NCBI GenBank assembly: GCA_949289625.1
Contig: CASEPH010000268.1
Location: forward strand, 1 to 11,074
From: an uncultured Clostridia bacterium
GTDB taxonomy: Bacteria; Bacillota_A; Clostridia; Oscillospirales; Oscillospiraceae
Direction: 5' to 3'
Length of the DNA stretch: 11,074 nucleotides
Made by a program: the position numbers and the translations under genes. Of this stretch, positions 5,832-11,074 are shown piece after piece. The notes below the pieces were generated by a model that saw only the letters and a list, made by a program, of their open reading frames with translations, ran no database searches and was not told where the DNA came from. Within the stretch, counting starts at the first letter, position 1; each line of letters starts with the position of its first letter.

Positions 5832-6709
5832 AAATAACCCTCCCGTACCCCGTAGGGACTGATATAGATTTCATGACTGCAAAGCATGTTGCACAGTGTT
5901 TTCATCAGCAGCGTCCCCGGAATAATGGTATGAATCCGTTCCGGGCAAATTCGTAGCGCCAGATCTCTGGTCTTTTTCTTTTTTTGCTGCAGCCGCAGGC
6001 AGACTTCTGTCAATTGCGACCGCGTCAGTGTTCTATTGTCAGCCGGCAATTGATGATAGACGTTGGCAATTTTCAAAACTGCCCGGGCGGTTCCACCTAC
6101 GCCACAGAGATATTTTACACTTTTTTCCGGCAAATTTGCTTGCTCCAATGTTTTGGATATTTGCTCGGTAATCGTCTTGATCTCGGAATCTTTGGGCCAT
6201 ATTCCAGAAACATTCTCCCGAAACAGGTTCAGTGAGCCAATGGCCAGGCTCTGGGCGCTTAAAATCTCCCCGTGAGAAAAGGCCACCAATTCCGTGCTTC
6301 CACCACCGATGTCGAACAGCACTCCCTGCTTTAGATGCGAGGAAGCCAGCGCTCCATAGTAACCTAGCCGGGCCTCCTGCTCTCCGGAAATCACATCAAT
6401 CTTCAGCCCGGTCCGTTGCTGTATTTCCTCCACAGCCTCTTTGGTGTTGCAAATGTTACGAAGCGACGCCGTGGCAAACACATGCATCTCCTCCATCCCA
6501 AACAGCCGCAGCAGATGATGAAAATTCTCCAGTGCTTCGCAGGCTCTGCTAATTCCCTGGGGCGATAATACGCCTTTTTCGATATAACTTGCCAAACCCG
6601 CCGTCTCCTTTTCAGAGAACAACAGGTGAAAATCATTTTCCGCCTTTTTTTCATACACCGAAAGGCGGATCGTATTGGAACCTAGGTCCACAATAGCATA
6701 TTTTCCCAT
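5816..6709 (-). CDS. ppx: Ppx/GppA-family exopolyphosphatase
   Basis: A 297-aa protein of the sugar kinase/Hsp70/actin-like Ppx/GppA fold, which releases phosphate from polyphosphate ends or from pppGpp. Seen in order: phosphate-1 motif DLGSNTIRL (8-16), ATASLRN (79-85), SGEQEARLGYYG (108-119) with the catalytic glutamates, DIGGGSTEL (133-141), and the region CGVGGTARA near residue 202. It is the short form, without the C-terminal HD domain of E. coli Ppx, as is common in Firmicutes. The start at 6709 is chosen because GAGGG stands 5 nt before it and family members begin right at this MGKYAIVDLG; the longer frame from 6784 adds non-conserved residues and would run over the promoter. It is the first gene of the ppx-ppk1 operon. 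Whether it prefers polyphosphate or guanosine substrates cannot be read, but the neighbour points to polyphosphate. Confidence 0.93.
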   Translation of the reverse strand: MGKYAIVDLGSNTIRLSVYEKKAENDFHLLFSEKETAGLASYIEKGVLSPQGISRACEALENFHHLLRLFGMEEMHVFATASLRNICNTKEAVEEIQQRTGLKIDVISGEQEARLGYYGALASSHLKQGVLFDIGGGSTELVAFSHGEILSAQSLAIGSLNLFRENVSGIWPKDSEIKTITEQISKTLEQANLPEKSVKYLCGVGGTARAVLKIANVYHQLPADNRTLTRSQLTEVCLRLQQKKKKTRDLALRICPERIHTIIPGTLLMKTLCNMLCSHEIYISPYGVREGYLCRNI

Positions 6710-6769
6710 ACTATCCCTCGATTGATTATTTTGACACAGTGCCGCAAATCTGCACTGCATATTGTCGTT

Positions 6770-6778
6770 ACTATACCA
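6770..6778 (-). promoter_or_regulatory. Extended -10 promoter of ppx-ppk1
   Basis: On the minus strand TGGTATAGT (6778-6770) is an extended -10 element about 60 nt ahead of the ppx start. The -35 position is AT-rich without a consensus hexamer. No Pho-box-like repeat is obvious. Confidence 0.5.
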
Positions 6779-6854
6779 CATCAAAGTAAAAAATATATCG
6801 CATATTATGTAAGGAATCTGTAAACTTCCCAGGATGCTGTTTTTATTTGGTACG

Positions 6855-6889
6855 CAAAAACATCCGAGCTTTTCCCATGGGAAGCCCGG
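6855..6889 (-). terminator. Intrinsic terminator of the HEAT-repeat gene
   Basis: CCGAGCTTTTCC (from 6864) folds with the sequence up to 6889 into a stem of about 11 bp with one mismatch and two wobble pairs. On the minus strand it is followed after two bases by TTTTT (complement of 6856-6860). It lies upstream of the ppx promoter and should insulate it. Confidence 0.65.
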
Positions 6890-6912
6890 ACACCGGCAGC
6901 TTTATCGCAAGT

Positions 6913-6938
6913 GGAGGCCGCCCCATAGGGCGGCCTCC
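6913..6938 (-). terminator. GC-rich hairpin after the HEAT-repeat gene
   Basis: A perfect 11-bp stem (6913-6923 with 6928-6938, loop CATA) starts 13 nt after the stop codon on the minus strand. No T tract follows, so it may protect the 3' end or act together with the second hairpin at 6855-6889. Confidence 0.55.
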
Positions 6939-6951
6939 AAACAAATCCCTA

Positions 6952-7317
6952 TCACTGAACTGCGCGCTCCATTTCCGCGACGCGTACTTTGATCTGACGG
7001 ACGGAAGAATCCACAGCGGAGATCATGGGTGTCTTGCCCTGATCCACATTCTCCCGGAAGTACCGCAGGAGCGTGATGCATCTGTCGTTGCCGATCTTAC
7101 CCAGAGAACTGATGGTCTCCATCAAGAGTTCGTCGTCCGCCTGCCGGTCGTTGAGAATGACCGACAGCAGATCAATGCATCCATTGCCGCCTGCGCTACC
7201 GCAAGCTTTGGCGATCTTCATTTTGGAAGCGCTATCCGCTTCCCCCAGATTGTGGAGCAGCTTATCCCACTGTCTTTTGGCAATAAGCTTATCTACCTTT
7301 TTGTTGATGTTGCCCAT
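6952..7317 (-). CDS. Small HEAT-repeat protein
   Basis: A 121-aa soluble, all-helical protein with no signal peptide or membrane segment. Residues about 30-95 read as two HEAT-like helix pairs: KIAKACGSAGGNGCIDLLSV, then DDELLMETISSLGKIGND and RCITLLRYFREN. The pattern 'A...G...G......L...L' is typical of HEAT and PBS-lyase-type repeats, which bind proteins. The C-terminus (SSVRQIKVRVAEMERAVQ) could be a short coiled coil. The start at 7317 is preferred over 7338 because GAGGGG stands 5-6 nt before it. It has its own strong promoter at 7381-7409 and its own terminators, so it is a single-gene unit. No enzymatic motif is visible and the partner is unknown. Confidence 0.8.
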   Translation of the reverse strand: MGNINKKVDKLIAKRQWDKLLHNLGEADSASKMKIAKACGSAGGNGCIDLLSVILNDRQADDELLMETISSLGKIGNDRCITLLRYFRENVDQGKTPMISAVDSSVRQIKVRVAEMERAVQ

Positions 7318-7380
7318 AGGTACCCCTCTTTCTGCCATTTCGGCATTATTTGGTCAAGAAGATATTTCTCCTTCGTCTCC

Positions 7381-7409
7381 AGTATAGGCATATTTTTCAT
7401 TTTTGTCAA
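7381..7409 (-). promoter_or_regulatory. Strong promoter of the HEAT-repeat gene
   Basis: On the minus strand a perfect TTGACA (7409-7404) and TATACT (7386-7381) are separated by 17 bp. This is among the best sigma-70-type promoters in the window and lies about 64 nt before the start codon. Confidence 0.8.
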
Positions 7410-7523
7410 TCATACCAAGTAAATCAATTTTCCACAAATATGTTTTGTGCAATTTATATATTTTTACTGAAAGCACCTGCCAATCCTTTCGCCCGATGGC
7501 AGCGACAAAATCTCTGGCGGGCC

Positions 7524-7552
7524 TTGACATTTTCCCTTCTCCGTGGTACGAT
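7524..7552 (+). promoter_or_regulatory. Promoter of the leuA T-box transcript
   Basis: TTGACA (7524-7529), a 17-bp spacer and TACGAT (7547-7552) with a TG one base ahead (extended -10). Transcription would begin near 7559, shortly before the T-box stem I. Confidence 0.8.
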
Positions 7553-7575
7553 ACAACAAACGAAAAAAGCAATGA

Positions 7576-7818
7576 AGGGGAAAAAGACAGGTTTTTCCGT
7601 GTCAGAGAGCCGGCGGTGGGTGCAAGCCGGGGACGGAGTTCCTGTGGATTACTGGCCCTGGAGCTGTCCGCCTGAAGGCTTGCTGTAGGGTGGAACGGTA
7701 GACCCCGTTACAGGTCTAAGCCTTATCAGAGGCTGAGGGTCGGAAACGACTGAACCGGGTGGTACCGCGTAAGAAAACTTTACGCCCCGGAACGCAGCAT
7801 ATGCGTTCCGGGGCTTTT
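7576..7818 (+). promoter_or_regulatory. T-box riboswitch leader of leuA (apparent Leu specifier CTG)
   Basis: The leader senses uncharged tRNA and controls transcription into leuA. The T-box core GAACCGGGTGGTACCGCG is at 7752-7769. Stem I can be drawn: AGGG 7576-7579 with CCCT 7656-7659, ACAGG 7587-7591 with CCTGT 7641-7645, the AGAGAG bulge at 7604-7609, and the apical stem CCGGC 7610-7614 with GCCGG 7626-7630 carrying the GGTGGGTGCAA loop. The specifier loop then presents CTG at 7652-7654, a leucine codon followed by a purine, in agreement with the downstream gene. The TGGT bulge at 7760-7763 would pair with ACCA, fitting an A discriminator. AAGGCTT 7675-7681 with AAGCCTT 7718-7724 and GTCG-GAAA-CGAC 7739-7750 form the middle stems. 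The antiterminator pairs CCGGG with CCCGG and GCGTAA with TTACGC. Confidence 0.93.
7784..7818 (+). terminator. Conditional terminator of the T-box
   Basis: A perfect 13-bp stem (7784-7796 with 7802-7814, loop GCATA) followed by TTTT. Its 5' arm overlaps the antiterminator helix, so the two folds exclude each other. Confidence 0.92.
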
Positions 7819-7853
7819 GTGGCCTCAGCCAGAACTTCAAGGAGGAATTTGTT

Positions 7854-9557
7854 ATGAAACCAGGCTGCCAGAAGTACATTCCCTACCAGCCCATCGCCCT
7901 GCCGGACCGCACCTGGCCGGACAAGCAGATCACCGCCCCTCCCGTATGGTGCAGCGTGGATCTGCGAGATGGCAACCAGGCCCTGATCAACCCCATGAAT
8001 CTTCAAGAAAAACTGGAGATGTTCCACACCCTGGTGGACATCGGCGTCAAGGAAATCGAGATTGGCTTCCCCTCGGCCTCGGAGACGGAATTTGAAATCT
8101 GCCGGGAGCTCATCGAAGGCAACCACATTCCCGACGACGTAACCATTCAGGTCCTGGTCCAGGCCCGGCCCCATCTGATCCAGCGGACCTTTGAGGCCAT
8201 CCAAGGGGCCAAAAATGTGATTCTCCACTTTTATAATTCCACCTCCACCCTGCAGCGGAAGGTGGTCTTCAAGATGGATACCGACGGCATCACCAAGATT
8301 GCCACCGATGCGGCAGATCTGATCTACGAGCTGTCCCAGCCCGTCATTGCCTCCGGCATGAACCTCCGGTATGAGTATTCTCCCGAATCCTTCATGGGTA
8401 CAGAGATGGACTATGCCGTGGAAATCTGCCAGGCCGTGCTGGAGCACCTCCATGCCACCCCGGAGAACAAGGTGATCCTGAACCTGCCCTCCACAGTGGA
8501 AAATATGATGCCCAACTACTTTGCCGACTGCATCGAATACTTTATCCGGAAGCTGCCCTCCCGTGACTGCGCCATCATCTCCCTGCATCCCCACAACGAC
8601 CGGGGCGAGGGCGTTGCCACGGCGGAGCAGGGCCTGCTGGCAGGAGCTGAACGGATGGAAGCCACCCTCTTTGGCAACGGAGAACGCACTGGCAACGTGG
8701 ACATGGTGACTTTGGCTATGAATATGTACACCCAGGGTGTAGACCCCAAGCTGGACTTTTCCAACATCAATAAGATCAAGGAGATGTACGAACGCTGCAC
8801 CCGCATGAAGGTGGACGCCCGGCAGCCCTATGTGGGCCAGCTGGTGTTTACCGCCTTCTCCGGCAGCCATCAGGACGCCATCAACAAGGGCGTTCAGTAC
8901 ATGAAGGAATCCGGCAGCGACATGTGGGAGGTTCCCTATCTGCCCATCGACCCGGCAGACGTGGGCCGGCAGTACGAGCCCATCATCCGCATCAATTCCC
9001 AGTCCGGCAAGGGCGGTGCTGCCTTCGTCATGGAGAACAACTTCGGCTATTCTCTGCCCAAGGCCATGCATCCGGAGTTCGGCGCCATCGTCCAGAAGGA
9101 AACGGACCGTCTGGGCACCGAGCTGCTGCCCAGCCAAATCTTCGAGCTCTTTGACAAAAACTATCTGGAAGTGGATAAGACCTATGGTCTACTCCGTCAT
9201 ACCTTCACTGAGTCCGGCACCCACGGCGAGACTTCCCGTGTGGGCTTCTCTGGTGCTCTCTCCTACAAAGGCCAGGAACTGGAGATCTCCGGCGAGGGCA
9301 ATGGTCCCATCGACGCCTTCTTCAACGCCATCTCCAGTTACGAGATTGGCAAGTTCCACTTTGTGGACTATTCCGAACACGCCATTACCTCCGGTTCCGA
9401 CTCCCAGGCGGTTTGCTATATCCATCTGAAGACCCCCGACGGGAAGGACGCCTTTGGTGTGGGCAAGAGCCACAATATCAACCGGGCCTCCCTGCGCGCC
9501 ATTCTCTGCGCCATCAACCGTGCCATTATTGCCAAGGACGGCAAAGCCGATCACTGA
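7854..9557 (+). CDS. leuA: 2-isopropylmalate synthase, long (yeast/actinobacterial) form
   Basis: A 567-aa enzyme that condenses acetyl-CoA with 2-oxoisovalerate, the first committed step of leucine synthesis, in the cytoplasm. The N-terminal TIM barrel shows WCSVDLRDGNQAL (32-44), where D39 is the expected metal ligand, IGFPSASETEFE (70-81), SLHPHNDRGEG (243-253) with the HxH metal pair, and NGERTGNVD (275-283). The C-terminal third (from about residue 430) carries the allosteric LeuA dimer domain for leucine feedback (LEISGEGNGPIDAFFNAI, then SDSQAVCYIHLK). Length and opening (YQPIALPDRTWPDKQI) fit the LeuA2 type found in yeast and Corynebacterium, not the roughly 510-aa short form. AAGGAGG (7839-7845) lies 8 nt before the ATG. 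It stands alone between the T-box and a strong terminator, with no leuB, leuC or leuD beside it. Expression should rise when tRNA-Leu is uncharged. Confidence 0.97.
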   Translation: MKPGCQKYIPYQPIALPDRTWPDKQITAPPVWCSVDLRDGNQALINPMNLQEKLEMFHTLVDIGVKEIEIGFPSASETEFEICRELIEGNHIPDDVTIQVLVQARPHLIQRTFEAIQGAKNVILHFYNSTSTLQRKVVFKMDTDGITKIATDAADLIYELSQPVIASGMNLRYEYSPESFMGTEMDYAVEICQAVLEHLHATPENKVILNLPSTVENMMPNYFADCIEYFIRKLPSRDCAIISLHPHNDRGEGVATAEQGLLAGAERMEATLFGNGERTGNVDMVTLAMNMYTQGVDPKLDFSNINKIKEMYERCTRMKVDARQPYVGQLVFTAFSGSHQDAINKGVQYMKESGSDMWEVPYLPIDPADVGRQYEPIIRINSQSGKGGAAFVMENNFGYSLPKAMHPEFGAIVQKETDRLGTELLPSQIFELFDKNYLEVDKTYGLLRHTFTESGTHGETSRVGFSGALSYKGQELEISGEGNGPIDAFFNAISSYEIGKFHFVDYSEHAITSGSDSQAVCYIHLKTPDGKDAFGVGKSHNINRASLRAILCAINRAIIAKDGKADH

Positions 9558-9568
9558 TCTACACTATG

Positions 9569-9613
9569 CCCCCTGCCGGTCTATTTCACAGGCCGGCAGG
9601 GGGATCCTTTTTT
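9569..9613 (+). terminator. Intrinsic terminator of leuA
   Basis: A perfect 11-bp GC-rich stem (9569-9579 with 9593-9603) is followed after four bases by six T residues (9608-9613). It begins 11 nt after the leuA stop. Confidence 0.92.
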
Positions 9614-9941
9614 CTTTCATTTTTTTGGAAGCCCTGTCGTCCGCTCTGCATTGGCAGGTCTGCGAGCAGGTGAATCAGATGTTAAATGTTTTTTACCTAA
9701 TCTACACAAGATGGACAAATGTCGGTTTCTGTACAACATCTCTTGAGTTCCATCTGTAGATTTTAGGAAAGTTGTATGGTTCCTTCTCAGGAACTTCGCA
9801 TTTTTTGTGCAGTAATATTAGTTACATTTGACCCAGAAAATCGGTATAATTTACTATAGATAAACACATCCTCAAACTAGCAATCGAAATGCATTGTGCA
9901 ATTTGAACGATGTCGAAATTTCATTTAAAGGCGGTGATACC
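9614..9941 (+). other. Gene-free region ahead of the V-ATPase operon
   Basis: No frame here looks like a real gene. The stretch is AT-rich. It holds a small hairpin GTTCCT/AGGAAC (9779-9784 with 9789-9794) with a T6 run 7 nt further (9801-9806). It also holds imperfect inverted repeats around 9701-9758 (AGATGGA with TCCATCT, TACAAC with GTTGTA). A TATAAT follows at 9845. It may be a promoter and leader region; nothing matches a riboswitch I know. Confidence 0.5.
9845..9850 (+). promoter_or_regulatory. Candidate -10 box of the V-ATPase operon
   Basis: A perfect TATAAT stands 91 nt before the first ATPase gene. The -35 at normal spacing is poor. TTGACC at 9828-9833 is only 11 bp away, too close to pair with it, but is 17 bp from the weaker TTACTA. 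The exact promoter is therefore uncertain. Confidence 0.45.
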
Positions 9942-10256
9942 ATGTCTCTGGATGCCATGAAGAAGGTCGCGGAAGCAGAAGCTGCCGCGAAACAGTCCAT
10001 GCAGGAAGCTACAGCTGCGTCCAAGCGGATGATTGCAGAGGCCGAGGCCCAGGGCCGCGCCCACTATGAGGAACGTCAGGCTCAGGCAGACGCTGCGGTA
10101 GCGCAGCTCATGCGGGAAGCTGAGGACCAGGCTGCAAAGAATGCAGAGGAAATCATGCATCATGCGGAAAATCAATGCGCTGTGCTTCGCGCCCACGCGG
10201 AGAGTCGCCTCGATGAGGCTTCCAGCCGCATCGTAGAAAGGATCGTGATGCGCTAA
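9942..10256 (+). CDS. V-type ATP synthase small coiled-coil stalk subunit (G/H-like)
   Basis: A 104-aa, Ala/Glu/Gln-rich protein that is one long predicted helix (residues 4-95) without proline or membrane segments. Examples are AEAEAAAKQSMQEATAASKR and REAEDQAAKNAEEIMHHAEN. Such proteins pair with subunit E as the peripheral stalk of archaeal/bacterial V-type ATPases (NtpF or AhaH). The family call rests on composition, length and position directly before subunit I, which is the usual first-gene order; sequence motifs are weak in this family. The start at 9942 follows an imperfect Shine-Dalgarno sequence (AAAGGCGGTGAT). A longer frame from 9894 adds residues across the likely leader and is less likely. 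The next gene starts 1 nt after this stop codon, so the two are in one operon and probably coupled. Confidence 0.82.
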   Translation: MSLDAMKKVAEAEAAAKQSMQEATAASKRMIAEAEAQGRAHYEERQAQADAAVAQLMREAEDQAAKNAEEIMHHAENQCAVLRAHAESRLDEASSRIVERIVMR

Positions 10257-10257
10257 T

Positions 10258-11074
10258 ATGGCAATCGTAACCATGAAACGGCTGCATATGCTTGCGCTGG
10301 AGGCCGATCGGGACCGGCTGTTTGACGATCTGCAGCGGCTGGGCTGCGTGGAGATATCGGAGCCGGCAGAGAAGCTCGCTGATCCGGAGTGGGCGGCGCT
10401 GGTCCATCCGGATGAAAGCGCTCTAACCCAGCAGCAAAATCTGCTGGAGCAAGCTACGGCAGCCATCACTGCCCTGGACCAATACGCACCGGTGAAAACA
10501 AAGCTGCTCTCTCCCCTGCCCCAGGTGAAGGCCTCTGCCCTGTTTGACAACGAGGCTCTGGACAAAGCTCTGAAAGCTGCCGGAGAGATTGCAGACTATA
10601 GCAAGGATCTTGCCAGTGTCTATGACCAGATCCAAAAGCAGCAGGTTCTTCTGGGAACTCTGACTCCCTGGCTCAGTCTGGACATTCCCCTCAGCACCCA
10701 GCCCACCGGCGTTTTGTACACAGCCTTTGGCATGATCCCCGCTGGCATCGAGTTGGAGGCCGTCCGAAAGGATTTGAGTCTTCAGGCCGATACGTCGGAA
10801 CTCTGGGAGGCCTCCACGGACACGGAAATGCACTATCTGTTTTTCCTATGCCACCAGGCCCAGAAAGAGGAGGCTCTGGATGTACTCAAGTCCTATGGCT
10901 TCAGCAACACCTCCTTCAAGGGCCTTACCGGCGCCGCCCAGGAGACCTATGATCTTGCCAAACGGGAGCTGGTATTGCTGGAGAAGAAGCGGGACAGCCT
11001 GCTGGAGACCCTGGCCTCCTATAAGGACAGCCGTGGCGCCGTCCAGTTGGCCTATGACCGGATCTCCCAAGAAC
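10258..11074 (+). CDS. ntpI: V-type ATP synthase subunit I, N-terminal part
   Basis: The first 272 codons of a gene cut by the window edge; the full protein should be about 600-650 aa. It starts MAIVTMKRLHMLALEADRDRL...LQRLGCVEI, the typical opening of the cytoplasmic domain of subunit I (the a-subunit of the A/V-type ATPase). This domain binds the peripheral stalks, while the missing C-terminal half carries the membrane helices that form the ion path with the K ring. The visible part alternates a ferredoxin-like lobe (GVLYTAFGMIPAGIELEAV near 148-166) with long coiled-coil helices (60-130 and 235-272), as expected. No membrane segment falls in the visible part. Ion specificity (sodium or proton) cannot be judged here. 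It overlaps nothing but is spaced by a single base from the stalk gene; AAAGGA is 15 nt upstream, so coupling to the previous gene likely supports its translation. Confidence 0.9.
   Translation, partial: MAIVTMKRLHMLALEADRDRLFDDLQRLGCVEISEPAEKLADPEWAALVHPDESALTQQQNLLEQATAAITALDQYAPVKTKLLSPLPQVKASALFDNEALDKALKAAGEIADYSKDLASVYDQIQKQQVLLGTLTPWLSLDIPLSTQPTGVLYTAFGMIPAGIELEAVRKDLSLQADTSELWEASTDTEMHYLFFLCHQAQKEEALDVLKSYGFSNTSFKGLTGAAQETYDLAKRELVLLEKKRDSLLETLASYKDSRGAVQLAYDRISQE

Noticed and set aside
6710..6784. N-terminal extension of ppx from ATG 6784
   Set aside because: The extra 25 residues are not conserved in the family and the extended -10 promoter lies in this stretch.
7716..9137. Long 473-codon open frame on the minus strand opposite leuA
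   Set aside because: It lies antisense to a clear leuA and the T-box, has low-complexity Gly/His/Val-rich composition, and has no ribosome binding site. It is a by-product of GC-rich codon use.
9921..10565. Minus-strand 214-codon frame across the V-ATPase genes
   Set aside because: It is Ser/Arg-rich, antisense to two supported genes, and crosses their boundary. No start signal is seen.

Overview
The window looks like a chromosomal segment of a moderately GC-rich Clostridia-type Firmicute, with an Oscillospiraceae-like organism as my best guess. The reasons are strong AAGGAGG ribosome binding sites, a T-box leader ahead of leucine biosynthesis, a V-type ATPase operon, many intrinsic terminators and the style of the proteins. 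The lineage is inference; no search was run.

Layout from left to right. Positions 17-175 hold a tRNA-Gln(CUG) with its -10 box, a leader hairpin and a strong terminator. A minus-strand EamA/DMT transporter follows (281-1150). A plus-strand helical protein of unknown function, possibly ferritin-like, lies at 1327-1755. Its last 209 bp occur again as a gene remnant at 3423-3631. Between the two copies sits a more AT-rich cassette of about 1.67 kb. It holds a minus-strand pair (a Cys-rich CFI-box-like protein, then a Sel1/TPR-like protein) and a divergent Xre-family regulator. A perfect 10-bp inverted repeat plus a third half-site overlap the divergent promoters.

The next block is a minus-strand ppx-ppk1 operon (6709 to 3693, genes overlapping by 16 nt) for polyphosphate turnover, then a small minus-strand HEAT-repeat protein (6952-7317) with its own promoter and terminator. 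On the plus strand, a promoter and a complete T-box leader (7524-7818; apparent specifier CTG, Leu) control leuA (7854-9557), which encodes a long-form 2-isopropylmalate synthase. After a terminator and about 330 nt without a convincing gene, a V-type ATPase operon begins with the small coiled-coil stalk subunit (9942-10256) and subunit I (10258 onward, cut by the window edge).

Most of the window is ordinary housekeeping sequence. The part worth pursuing is the repeat-flanked cassette at 1547-3631. It looks like acquired DNA that entered at the 3' end of a gene and left that gene intact. It carries a self-contained module of unknown function, regulator plus two effector-like genes, and no recognisable integrase or transposase.
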